NCBI GenBank assembly: GCA_030848705.1
Contig: JAUIZM010000012.1
Span: 5,520,679-5,584,678, forward strand
DNA length: 64,000 nucleotides
Source of the DNA: Heracleum sosnowskyi
Lineage: Eukaryota; Streptophyta; Magnoliopsida; Apiales; Apiaceae
Direction: 5' to 3'
The notes under the pieces: model-generated
Databases searched by the model: none
Seen by the model: only the letters and a program-made list of their open reading frames with translations
What the model was told of the DNA's origin: nothing
Shown: in pieces, positions 11,509 through 21,978 of the stretch
How positions within the stretch are numbered: the stretch's first letter is position 1
How the letters are laid out: the number at the start of each line of letters is the position of its first letter
Translations under genes and position numbers: made by a program

Positions 11509-11914
11509 CTTACTAGTTTTTTCATTCTATTATTCAAATGAAGCTTGTGACAGTAACAACTTCAGAAGTTGCTGTCATGAGAAAAGTTACTGTCTACTTA
11601 AATCACTATCTATTTTCGACAGCATGTTTACTTTGACCTTGTTAAATTGAATTTTGTGCTAGCCTCAATTTTGATAGTTTGTTCAAGTATGACATTAACT
11701 TGCATGGTTTTTACTGCTGAAATTGGTCAAGGATTCTCCTTAATTGGTCAGTTTTGCCTTGATTGTTGTATTAGTGGTAGACATCACTTAATTGCAATCT
11801 GTGGTAGTTTTATGGGTATTCCAAACTGTTGACCGTTTACATCCCTCCTTAAACTAGTATGCCTATAAAATGAGTCTTAGGCTATATTAGTGAATCATTT
11901 AGAAAGAGGGTAAA
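11509..11914 (+). promoter_or_regulatory. Non-coding spacer with TATA box upstream of the small Copia-A ORF
   Basis: Between the pol stop and the next ORF lies 0.4 kb with CTGTCA-type motifs near 11548-11580. A canonical TATAAAA at 11864-11870, 45 bases before the ATG at 11915, suggests an internal promoter separate from the LTR. Confidence 0.5.
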
Positions 11915-12178
11915 ATGGAAAACAAAACAAGAATTGAATACAGGCCTAAGCCTTGTGGGAGTGAGCCCTACAATGAAGAAGTAGAAGCGTTATTTGATGA
12001 GTTATGGGATATCCTCGATGAGGAAGAAGAAAGGAAACTTGCTGCTAAGGCCACTGAAGAGGCTAAAGAGCAAGAAGAGGAAAAGGAGTTTCAAACACTC
12101 CTCAAGGAGGAAGGAACATCTGAAGAAATAGTTAGGGCTGAAGTTCTAGAATTGGTTAAAAAAGACTGTAATGAATAG
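11915..12178 (+). CDS. Small acidic ORF of Copia-A, function unknown
   Basis: An 87-codon ORF follows an internal TATA box. The protein is strongly acidic and probably largely helical: after a short N-terminal part (YRPKPCGSEPYNEE) come FDELWDILDEEEERKLAAK, a Lys/Glu-rich stretch compatible with a coiled coil, and a second helix (EEIVRAEVLELVKK). No known domain is recognised. It sits where SIRE-type elements often have extra ORFs between pol and the 3' ORF. Copia-B has an antisense ORF in the corresponding interval, with no visible similarity. It is the only Copia-A reading frame without an evident break, but it is short, so coding is uncertain. Confidence 0.5.
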   Translation: MENKTRIEYRPKPCGSEPYNEEVEALFDELWDILDEEEERKLAAKATEEAKEQEEEKEFQTLLKEEGTSEEIVRAEVLELVKKDCNE

Positions 12179-12891
12179 TTAATCTCACCAATTGTAGTAA
12201 TTTAACCCTTTCTATTTAATAAAGCTTATCAATTTTCTTCTATATTTTCCTCTTGCTTGATGTATGTGTTGTTACTTGTTAATTGCTTAACTGGTTGAAT
12301 GTTGTTATGAATGAATAATGAATCAGTAATAAATATTGTAAATGTTTAACTGGTGTCTCTTCAGTTAAGTTATTAATCATAACAGTTTCAATACAAAGTC
12401 CTGACAGTTGTTGTTTTCCCGCAAAGGTTGCTGTCATCCAGAAAAGTTGCTGTCACAGTTCTTTGACAGCTAACTTCTCGACATCAGTAAAAAACCTTCT
12501 GTCATGACTCGTAAAAGATACTGTCATATGAGAACTTAACGATGACAATAAGTTTTGTGTGAAATGTTTCTGTCACGTAAAACATGCTGTCATCACACCA
12601 AAGTTACTGACACGGTTGTTTTGAGCGCACAGGTTACTGTCAAATTAGTGGACCGTTAAAATTGGACACTCATCCTCCACGAGGAGAGAGAAATCAGCCA
12701 GTAACCCACGTGACTGCTAAGTGGGTTAAGACACGATTTCACTTTTCCACTTTGTCAGTTAAACGCTTGAACTTCCCTCTAAATTCATCAAACATACAAC
12801 TGTTCTCAAAAAGCAAACACAACACTCACCTTTCTCATATCCCCAAGCAATTCATCTCATACCTTCTCTCTTCTTCTCTCAAGCAAAACAT
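12179..12891 (+). promoter_or_regulatory. Copia-A non-coding interval dense in CTGTCA motifs
   Basis: No credible ORF. Roughly nine exact CTGTCA or TGACAG hexamers occur between about 12400 and 12650, in both orientations, far above chance for 6-mers. The interval leads up to the ATG of the long 3' ORF at 12892 and may be its promoter or leader; no clear TATA box was seen. Confidence 0.5.
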
Positions 12892-14304
12892 ATGGCCCCC
12901 AAACAATCAATTTCACAAACCAACTTTGCTGGCATCTACTCTCCAAGTGATGCTGGTGAGGGTTTCAAAGGGCTTGTTTATTTCATGAATAAGTCCTATC
13001 TTGGGTATATAATTACCTCCACTCTTGTTCTTGACCTAGACAGGATTGAAATTTTCTGGGAGACAGCCGTTGCTCAAGAAGATGGTGACATCTCCTCCAT
13101 TCAGTTCAAAATCAAGGAGCACAGCTACTCTCTCACTGTTCAGGGCATCAATGCAGCTTTGGGAATTGTGCTAGAACCAGGAAAGGATTATGCTGAGCTT
13201 GCTAGTGATGAGACCCTGAAGAAGCTCTACTTGAAGATTGGGTATTCTGGCCCTATTCTTGAAGAGGGAACAACAAAATGGTACCCCTCTGGTGAAATGG
13301 ACAGGAAATATCTCCGCAGGGAATGGAGTATGGTGTTTGATGCTATGGTGAAGGTGTTTTCTACTAAGACCACCGGCTGGAATGGAATTCCCACCTACAT
13401 CAAGAAGCTCACTCACTCTCTTGTTCATGGGTACAAAGTGGATGTTGGAAAGCTGCTCATGGCACACCTCAAGGCTGCCATAGGTAAGAAGGTAAACATC
13501 TATCCTCGCTTTCTAATGTTATGCATTAATTCTTTATGTGACTTTGATGAGAATGCCCCTCGATTAGAAGTGTGCCCAGTACTGAAAATAAACACTCACA
13601 CAACTCTCACTTCACAGAATTTAAATGCACATATTCCACTATGTTTCACCAAACACATGGTTGATCAAGTGACTGACCTTGATTTTCCATTGCCTTCTGG
13701 TTATGACACCTTCACTCTTGAGAATGAAGCTAGATTAGACCCAAATTTAGTTAACCCCCATTCTACCCCATACATTCAGCCTAGGTTCTCTAGACTTCCC
13801 AAAGTACAGAGACAAGCCTTGCAAGAATCCAGAAAAAGATCCCTAGAAACTGATGTTGGTGGTAGTGCTGAGAGTCAAGAGGGAGTTCCTACACCTAGTG
13901 CAGCAAATAAGGAAGGTAGTCAAACAGAACCCACAGTGGTTCCTCCTGAGCCTAAGAAGAAGAGAGCAAAGAGGACCAAAACCACTGTCAGCCACCCTAC
14001 AGTCTCTCAAAAGACTGTAGAGGGATCAAGGGAAATAAACTCCTCCCTAGATGTGTCTTCTCAACAAGGAACATCTATTGAAATTGGCCTGTCTCCCAAG
14101 GCACCCTGTAAAGAGTCTGCACAACCTCATGGTCCAACTCATGAGGAACCTCCACTTGCAGAAACACACATGGAGTCAGGACACAGTGAGGATTTCATTT
14201 CCCCCTTTGATACTTCACAAGTTCCATCTGTGGAGCAGCCATCATTCTCTTCTCCACTTTCACCTTCTTCCTTCCCTACACATTCATTTGTTTCTTCTCC
14301 ATAA
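12892..14304 (+). pseudogene. Copia-A 3' (env-position) ORF, N-terminal part
   Basis: Starting at an ATG (MAPKQSI), 470 codons encode a globular N-terminal domain related to that of the Copia-B 3' ORF. Shared landmarks are FWET, a central IGYSGP, LRREWS..FD, FS.K.T.W..IP and a following helical part. This corresponds to the plant retrotransposon family annotated as 'putative plant transposon protein' (Pfam Transposase_32 class). No signal peptide or membrane segment is seen. From about residue 300 the chain is Pro/Ser/Lys-rich and probably disordered, with a basic KKKRAKRTK patch like a nuclear localisation signal. It ends at TAA 14302-14304; downstream sequence continues in the same style, so this stop is probably a mutation. 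Confidence 0.7.
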
Positions 14305-14408
14305 CCTAGAGAGGGGGACAGTCCCAACCCTTCAGGTTTTGATCATCCATCTCCAATCATGGATGATCCCCCTTCAGTGGTCCACAAGAACCCATTTCTC
14401 AAAGTGAG

Positions 14409-15359
14409 ATGGACACCACTCCTTCAAACACTGAGAAAGAGCAAGGTACAATTCTGCTAGAAAGTGAAACAACCAGTACCTTGTTCAATCTCCAAGGAGC
14501 ATCTTACCTCAGGGAAGATGCTGTCACAGCCCAAGTTGCTGTCAAAGACATTGTGGATGTTGCTGTCACAGGTGATTCTGCTGTCAAGGACTCAGTTGAA
14601 GTCACTGTCACGACCAAACCTGTTGTCCAAGTTGCAGTGGAACCTACTGTCAATATTCCAACTAACAGTAACATTCATGGCAACGCTCCTGTCATTACTT
14701 CACAACCTGATCTTGATGCTGTAATTGTCGAGGATGTTTCTGATGATGATGTGCCACTATCTCAGTTTTTAAAGGTACATTCTAAACCATCTACTTCATT
14801 GCATGTAAGTACTGCTCATACCCATGCATATAGGATGAGTGAGGGTGTGCAAAAGAAAAGAGAGATAAAAGAAAAGAGAGGTGAGCATCAAAATGAGAGG
14901 CAGCCAAATGAGCTGGAAAAAGGTGAGGGACTTGAGCATGTCCAGAGTGAAATTGAGGGAGCCTCACATGTCCAGGCCTTAGGCCATGAGAGTTCTTTTA
15001 TGAGGAGTGATGAGATCACTCAGAAAAACACTGAGAGTGTGAGAACCCCCACAGCCTCCAAGCCCCAATCTTTTCCTTCACCCCCAAGAAGGTTAAGATC
15101 AGGTGGCCCCTCTACTTCTTTCAGGTTGCAAGCTCTAGAGAACATGTGTCTGTCCATGGAATCCAAACTTGACAGCTTGTCTACCATGGTGGCCTCTGGA
15201 TTCTCTGCCATTCAGGAAGCCATTCAAGCTCTGTCTGACAATCTTGATGCTGCCAACTTACCTAAGGGGGAGAAAGGGGTAAGATTAGAATCTCAAAAGG
15301 CAGAATCAGGAAGGGAAAGATCAGAAAAAGAAGGTTTCCCCAAACAGGATATTGCTTAG
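14409..15359 (+). pseudogene. Copia-A 3' ORF, middle disordered part
   Basis: This frame differs in phase from 12892-14304, implying a frameshift near 14390. It is low complexity: a Val/Thr/Asp-rich block (about 14518-14660) where CTGTCA is read in frame six or seven times as x-V-T/K, then Glu/Lys-rich and Pro/Ser-rich stretches. A heptad-like segment follows (LENMCLSMESKLDSLSTM, about 15130-15190) that could be a coiled coil. It ends at TAG 15357-15359, directly in a GGGGGAG tract. The same frame stays open after it except for TGA 15486-15488, so the third part (from 15534) belongs to the same original ORF. Confidence 0.65.
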
Positions 15360-15533
15360 GGGGAGCCTGTCTCAAAGAAGGCTTCAAGGAGTGAGGGGGA
15401 GCCTGCAGCTAAAAGAAGATCAGTGTCTGCAAAGAAGAAAAGGGGAACTCAAGGAGATTCAGGAAGTAAGGGGGAGCAAGTGCAATGAGCTGAAAATATC
15501 TTTGAATATGAGATAACTGGAGAAACAGTCCTA

Positions 15534-17948
15534 ATGTCCAAAGAAGCCCTAGAAGCTATGCAAAGGGGTGTTTCTTCCAAAAACCCAATACTACCTCCTG
15601 TGACTATAAGAGAGCCAACTCCAACTCCAAAGGAGAGTGCTCTTGAAAGGCAATGGAGAGAAAAGGAGGAGCATAACAGGTTGGGAAAAGGGAAAGACAA
15701 GATGCCTGAATACATCCTGTCAGGAAACACCTGGATTGAAGGAACAGAGTTTAGCCAAGAAGATGCAAATGCCCTAATGGTTAACTACAGGGAAAGTACT
15801 CTGAAGAATCATGATGAAGACTTCTACAAGGTAGTGGATGAAGCTATGAAGGAGCCTAGCAGAAGATTGAATAACTGCTCAACTTTGCTCAAGGAGAAAA
15901 TCACCAGTGTATGTGTAAAGATCAATGAAGAAAGGAGATGGGCTATTGATGTGTACTTAAACACTGGGATATCCATGTTCATTACCATGCAGCTGCTGCA
16001 GAGTCTTCCAACAAGAGTGCTAACAGTAATGAAGAACAAAATCAGAACAAACCATACAGCCTTCAATGAGATATTACATCTGCAAATACTGAGTTTAATT
16101 TCAGAGAAACTCCCAGAAGTCTACACCAATCCATTTTGTGTCTACTATGAAAGTACCACCAAAAGTGGTAGCAGGAGATGTGCATACATGAGTCTAGGAG
16201 GCACTTCAACAATGGAGTCAAAGTCAATCTTAAAGGTGTTAAACATGATTCTCAACTCCAAAGCCAACAAGGAAAGAGTTCTTGCTGTCAAAGCAATTTA
16301 TGACTTGCTGGTGAAAAGGGACAAGGAACTGAGCTCCACTACGAAGAAGATAATCTCCAAAGCAATCTCCAACAGAGCTGAACAGGGAGAAAGCTGCTCC
16401 TATGATGTTCCTCAAGATGAAGATGATGAGTTGGATGGTAGTGGAGGAACTGGAGAAACAAGAAATGCTAGTGGAAGCACTTCTGGGAATGTTGGATCAA
16501 AGTCCCATGAGGAAAATAAAGAAGAAGCTCCTTTACAAGAAAAGGAAGATGTTGAAGCAACAGAAGAAGAGGAGTCAGTAACTCTTGAAGCTTTGGAGGC
16601 AAATATCTTAAGATGTGCTATTGACAATATAAATGCTGAAAAAGATACTGTCACCAAAGAGACTGTCACAGAAGACACTGTCATGGAGGACACTGTCAAC
16701 AAAGATGTTGTCAATGAAGGAATCAAGCCTACTGTCAAGCCAAAGAGGACAAAAAACTTAGCAAGGGCCTGGTTCTCTAGACAGGAACCTGAACCTGAGG
16801 AGACTTCAAAAGCAATAAAAGGAAAATATAAGTACTCAGGAAAGGAGAAAGCCACTGGGCTTGGCAGGTATTTGAAGAAGCCTATCCAATCAAAACTCTA
16901 CAGCTTTCTGGATCTTTTGGAAAAGGAAGCTGATCAAATCAAGAGCGTCGAGGTAAAGTTGGATAACAACAATGAAGCAACTGAATATGTTCTTTGGTTT
17001 AATGCATCAAGACTTGTGAAAGTCAAAAAGGATTTCACCATGGAAGTGTCATCATATGATGTATCAGCAACTCTTTCAATGACAAGGAGAACAGAAGCAA
17101 TGAGAGTTGAATACTTCTACTTGGTAAGGATGGTCAATCTAATGCAAGGGTATGACAACGTCCCTGAAAATGTCATGAACCATGTGTTGGCATACAAAGC
17201 TGTGAGAGATGAAGAATTCTATCAGAAATTTGGGGATTGGTCACTGTTTGATGATAATGACATTGCCCACTTACTGGAATGTTCTGATGAAGAAATGGCT
17301 GAGTATGAAGATGATATTCCTGAAGAAGTGGTGCAAACCCAGCAAAGTCAAGAAGAATCCTCAGAGCCTGCAAAAAGAGAAACCACTGAAGATACAGAAG
17401 ATACATTCTTGGATAAAAGCAGAGAAGCCAACAGGGTGGAAAGTGAAAGACCCAATTACCAATTTTGTATGCTTGAGAATCCTCTGAGAATCAAGTTCAT
17501 ATGGGAAGAAATTCCAGTAAGAAGCTTTCATAAACTCAGAACCAGTGCTCTGAAAGACTTACTTTTCTTAGTAATTGGATCAATTCATCCATTGGAACAG
17601 CAATGCTCTTCTGATATTGAGGGCATTATTCAAGCAAGAAAGGGTGAAGACTCAAAGCTGGATAAGTCAAGGAGAAAAACTCTAAATGCATACCCTGGAA
17701 GTAGATTCAAAGACTTTAATGGCACACTGAAGTTCAGAACTCATGCTTTTGGCAAAGACTTATGGTTGGATCTTCATGATGCTAGGGTATGTCTCTCCAA
17801 GACACTCCAAAAACACATTGATGAGATTGAAGATGAGGCTATCACTCCTGATGAAATAGCACTGGTGGAAGGACTCAAAGAAGTTCTTAAGGAAGCTCTC
17901 AACAGAGAGGATGAAGCAAGACAGAAAAAGAAATCTGAAGCTAAGTAA
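15534..17948 (+). pseudogene. Copia-A 3' ORF, C-terminal part
   Basis: This 804-codon frame is in phase with 14409-15359 and probably formed the C-terminal half of a single long ORF (12892-17948). It has two globular-looking blocks (about residues 80-260 and 430-560). Between them is an acidic linker in which TGTCA motifs are read repeatedly in frame (16640-16740, D/E-T-V). A tail block (residues 640-804) ends with a Glu/Lys helix. The last helical segment resembles the end of the Copia-B 3' ORF only weakly. No membrane segment, so an envelope role is not supported by the sequence; a nucleic-acid or chromatin role is as likely. Confidence 0.65.
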
Positions 17949-18033
17949 AAATCTTTTGTTAAATTCTGATCTTGTTAGTTAAGTTGTTAGCATGTATTAA
18001 TTGTAAATTTGTTGTTATTGTCCATAAAAACAA

Positions 18034-18045
18034 ATTGGGGGAGAT
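18034..18045 (+). other. Copia-A polypurine tract
   Basis: ATTGGGGGAGAT immediately precedes the TGTTAGG start of the 3' LTR. It matches the Copia-B tract (TTGGGGGAGAT at 62651-62661) and would prime plus-strand synthesis. Confidence 0.9.
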
Positions 18046-19089
18046 TGTTAGGATTTATGGGTGATAGCTATGAGGCAACTTAACTAGATACTTTATTTAC
18101 TTAATTTTTATTAAGTATGAACATACTGTCACAACCAGAGTATGTCTTTGTAACCGTTTTATTTTGTACAAATAAGATTCTAGTGCATCTTGGTAGAAGT
18201 TCATTCATTTGTTCAAGCCTCAAGAAGTAATCAAGATGGACAACAAGAATAAAGATTACTGTCACAGTGCTGACAGTAAGGTTACAAGAAGACAACATGT
18301 TGCGAGTCACGACAGTACATTCACTCTGACAGCAACATTGGCGGAATCCCTCTGACAACAACTTTACCTTAGCCTGACAGCAAGCTTGGAAATCCTGACA
18401 GCACCTTCAGCGGGGATTTCTTACTGTCACCAAAAGCGCATTCCTGTGACAGCAAGCTTAGCCATCAGGATACTGTCATGAAGGGATAAAATTTGCATTG
18501 GTAAACAACCCAGTCAAACTCGTGACAGTTTGGATGTTCAAGAAACAGGCGTGTTGCAGTATCCCAACACTGTAACAGGTATGCAAGACTACGACTGAAG
18601 CTTGAGAGATCACATGACAAAGCTCACCAATTCCAAAGTATGACAAATCTACATCTACTGAATTGTGTTAGCTTAAAATAGAATGTTTCTAGATTGCTTT
18701 GATATGTATTGATAAGCTGTCTGTATAGCAATTTAGGAAAGAATCACGGGCAGGCAAATTGTAAGAAGCTGCCACTTGAAAATGACAGCAGCTTCACTAG
18801 ACCCGTGATTGAAAGTGATAGATTTAGCCTACTTAGTCTATCTCTCATTTCATTCTCTGTAATCACTCGAGAAACCGAAGCTCAAGAAAACAAACATTTT
18901 CTTGAGGTTGTAGCAACCCATTGCAAAATAAATAAAACATTTATTTTGTGAGATTTACTCGTGTGTCTACTTGTGTTTGTATTTGATAAAATGATAATCC
19001 TTAATCTTAGTTCTTGTTGTTGAAAACGTAGATTGAGATTTATCAGTATTGCATTCAACCCCCCCTTCTGCAATAGTCAAGGACCAACA
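18046..19089 (+). repeat. Copia-A 3' LTR (1044 bp)
   Basis: Direct repeat of 4074-5121 with about 25 scattered differences by eye and a shorter poly-C tract (7 at 19059-19065). The inverted CTGTCA pair is kept, with changes only in the spacer. Confidence 0.95.
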
Positions 19090-19293
19090 AGATTCTTCCG
19101 TCAAGGAGACTTAGTCCTCCGAAAGATTGAAGCATCCGGGGTTGGACAGAAAGGAAAATTAGCCCCTAATTAGGAAGGGCCCTACAAAGTCAATAATGTG
19201 TTTGGACGAGGCTCGTATAAGCTAGAAACCCTCGAAGGGCATGAGGTGCCAAGGACTTGGCATGCCTCAAACTTAAAAGTTTATTATGTTTAG
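19090..19293 (+). pseudogene. Gypsy (Tat) integrase C-terminal end
   Basis: After the target duplication AGATT the gypsy frame continues with FRQGDLVLRK, GPYKV, GRGSYKLE, WHASNLKVYY, the usual C-terminal end of plant gypsy integrases, and stops at TAG 19291-19293. An extra in-frame TAG at 19171-19173 replaces a Trp codon expected just before EGPY. This segment proves that Copia-A inserted into the coding region of this gypsy element. Confidence 0.92.
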
Positions 19294-19981
19294 TGCATCC
19301 TAAAAGGATCCGCTAGTAGGACAAGTAGAAATAAGGTTCGATGAAATCATGAGCTTCCTAGAAAGAAGATGAAGGGCTGAACCCGTTTTGATTGGTAGAA
19401 ACATTCTCAAAGCTTTGCCAAGACAAACTACAAATGAATGCAAAGGAAAGAATACAAAATATGCATGTCAACTGCACTAATAGAGTTGAATACAATGAAC
19501 CCCGAAGGGTGAATGTTGCTAATAAACATACAAAATAAAGCCAAAGATGCCTATTGTTAATTAGTGAAAATTTCAAGCTCTGGAGAATTTTGATATGATA
19601 GACTTGAGAATGAATCATTACGAGTGCAACCATCAATAAGAACTCGTAAGGCTGAAGGGTTGAAACCCCAGAAACCTAAGACATTCAGTCAAAACCTCAT
19701 CATTAGATATGCTCAATGAAAGGCTTGAAGCCAAAACAAGACGATATAAGACATAAAAGGCTTATGCAAATGTCAATTTAGCCTCGAATAAGGCAAAATC
19801 GTCGTAAATGTGTAGGCCACACTTTACACCAAGACGATACTCGTGAAACACTAGTTATATTAAAATCCCCAAAAAAGGGTAGTAAGTCCCAGGTAAGGGA
19901 TAAAAAGACCCCAAGTCTCGAAAAAGACCGGTATAACTTCTATGAAATCCTAGTGCATTATCATAGAAGTTGGGGGGCAAA
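19294..19981 (+). other. Gypsy 3' untranslated region with polypurine tract
   Basis: No convincing ORF. The 0.7-kb stretch ends in TTGGGGGGCAAA (about 19970-19981), a polypurine tract directly before the LTR start TGATATGGG. Long 3' untranslated regions are usual in Tat elements. Confidence 0.7.
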
Positions 19982-20620
19982 TGATATGGGTTAAAAATAA
20001 CCCTAAAGACATAATTAATATTGTATTAATTAGACCCGGATCGGTCCAAGAACACGGCCCAATAAGCAAGGCCCGAAACCCTAATTATTTATTAATTTCG
20101 TAATTAATCAAATAGGAAAAATATACAGCTCGGGAAAAGAGTCCAAAATATGGTAAATTCATCAAAGAAGGATCTAGAATCCCAATTAAAGGAAATAATG
20201 AGTCACAGTCCTTATCAACAAGGAAAAGACTTGTCCATCAAGAAATACAATGTTTATCCATTATCAAAAAGGAGACTTATTCGCTAAGTCTCCTAAACTT
20301 ACTCTAAATACGAGGCTCCAGACGTCTATATAAGGACCCTGCTCCTTCACAATAGAACTACGTTTTGGACACAACTCCATACGTCATCTACAACGTTTTA
20401 GACTTCATCCTCGAATAAGGACATACAAGTCACTACGTCCTTGGTGTGCCCCAGCCGCCATAGCCCCGAGGGCAACACCAAGAACTACGTTTTCTGGCTT
20501 GATTCTCAGCATTGATTGAGATGCGTAGGCATCTTGTGAGGACCGATTTAGTCACGAAACACAAGAACAACCATTAAAGCTCGAAGCTCTCTAAACCCTA
20601 GCAATTAATTTACATGTACA
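19982..20620 (+). repeat. Gypsy (Tat) 3' LTR, about 640 bp
   Basis: Starts TGATATGGG after the polypurine tract; the proposed end is the CA of ACATGTACA at 20620, after which Helitron-type sequence begins. A TATA box TATATAAG lies at 20327-20334. The 3' boundary is tentative because the partner LTR is outside the window. Confidence 0.68.
20327..20334 (+). promoter_or_regulatory. TATA box in the gypsy LTR
   Basis: TATATAAG in the middle of the LTR, followed by GGACCCTGCTCCTTC, a typical plant TATA-to-start spacing. Confidence 0.6.
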
Positions 20621-20766
20621 CTTTTTAATCCATAACAATAATATATTTTTATAAATAAGTAAGGTTAATTAAGTAAAAACACGCATTTAAGAAATGACAA
20701 TTAAGTAAAATCACAACTTACCATACCGACCGACCAAACTTTTAATATTTCGTCTATTATATAATA
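20621..20766 (-). mobile_element. Helitron 5'-end fragment
   Basis: This 146-bp piece is closely similar to the right end of Hel-B (about 22810-22950), including AAGTAAAATCACAAC and the ACTTTTAATRTTTCGTCTATTATATAAT terminus in two parts. It abuts the gypsy LTR on the left and Hel-A on the right. Confidence 0.6.
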
Positions 20767-21978
20767 CTAGCTTATATCCCGTGCGATACATGGTCTTCTT
20801 TAATATTTTCTTATTTTTTATTTAGATTTTAGTTATTATATATAATTTGATAAAATTTTAATATATATATATATTGAATTTATAAATCTAACAATATAAT
20901 ATTTAAATTTAATATATTATTGACGTAATCAATAGTAGTATTTTAGATATTAAAATATAAAATATTTTAAAATAACATATCTAATGATTCGTATTTTTTT
21001 ACTCTTAAAAATCTAAAAAGGGACTCAAGTGCAAATATCAAAATATGTGCTTGTTCAATATACCGAGTTTATTTGAATATACTATTACTTTTATTTTAAT
21101 TAATTATCTCGTTTAAATTGAATGTTAAAAAAATTATAATAAACATGAATTTCATAAGTTTAATATAATAATATTACCAATATATCTATCTTTTGCCCGT
21201 GTTATTTTTAATTTGAACATGAGTTGTTTCGGTTAAAAAATATAAACAGGTAATATCCTTAAAAAGACAATTAGTTACTTATTAACAATTATATAAAACT
21301 ATATTAATTTTTTTATATATACGTCTGCATTACTTTTAGAAAATTAGTTGTTTAAGTTAGAAAATATAAAAGAGGTAATTTGTTTTAGCTGAAAAGAATA
21401 ACTTGTTATTTATTAATATTTATATAAAACAATATTGCCATTATATATTTATTTTGCATGTACTATATTTAGAAGATAAGTTGTTTTAGTTAGAAAATAT
21501 AAAACACATAATGTGTTTTAGCTGTCGGTTATAAATATATAATAATATTACCATTTTATATATATATTGCCCGTCTTATTTTTAGAAAATGATTTGTTTT
21601 AGTTAAATAGATATATGAAATAGGTAATATAATTTAGCTGAAAAAGGTAATTGGTTATCAATAACTTGGTTTCCATATATGTGTCCTATTTATAAGATGA
21701 GTTGTTTTAGGTAAAAAATATAAAAATTATGTGTTTTAGCTGAAAAAGGTAATCAGTTATAAATATATAATAATAGTACCATATTATATATATGTTGCCC
21801 ATTTTATTTTTAGAAGATGAGTTGGTTTGGTTTAAAAAATAAATATAAAATAGGTAATGTAGTGAAAAAAGGTAATTGGTTATTAATAAATTGATTATAG
21901 ATAGGTCCGTGAATCGGCCCAAATACCGACCGACCAACCAAAACTTTTAATGTTTCGTCTTTAATAATATAGTATAGA
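20767..21978 (-). mobile_element. Hel-A: non-autonomous Helitron
   Basis: On the minus strand it begins TCTATACTATATTATT at 21978 and ends CTAG at 20767 with a degraded hairpin (CCGTGCGATACATGG on plus) a few bases inside. It sits between A and T as Helitrons do. It has no Rep/helicase coding. It is a diverged copy of Hel-F (26272-27478). Confidence 0.75.

Larger units (their letters stand above)
4074..19089 (+). mobile_element. Copia-A: complete but decayed SIRE-like Ty1/Copia retrotransposon
   Basis: The element is 15.0 kb, begins TGTTAGG and ends CCAACA. It has two LTRs of 1048 and 1044 bp, a tRNA-iMet binding site and a GGGGGAGA polypurine tract, and it is flanked by a perfect 5-bp duplication AGATT (4069-4073 and 19090-19094). 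Removing it restores the gypsy integrase frame. The order gag, PR, IN, RT, RNase H is Ty1/Copia. The iMet primer site, poly-C near the LTR end, great length and long ORF in the env position point to the SIRE/Maximus lineage. By eye the LTRs differ at roughly 25 positions, mostly transitions. Every major coding unit has at least one break. Confidence 0.95.
640..20620 (+). mobile_element. Tat-lineage Ty3/gypsy retrotransposon, 3' part, split by Copia-A
   Basis: Protease, RT, two RNase H domains and integrase are found in order from 640 to 4073. The integrase C-terminal part resumes at 19095 after Copia-A. A long 3' untranslated region, a polypurine tract (about 19970-19980) and one LTR (about 19982-20620) follow. 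The second, archaeal-type RNase H domain after the normal one marks the Tat (Ogre/Retand) lineage. The 5' LTR and gag lie upstream of the window or were displaced by Copia-C. The frame is broken at several points, so this is an old, inactive copy and the host of two later Copia insertions. Confidence 0.88.

Noticed and set aside
19358..19636. Minus-strand 92-codon frame in the gypsy 3' region
   Set aside because: Low-complexity Leu/Ser peptide with no domain; chance frame in non-coding DNA.
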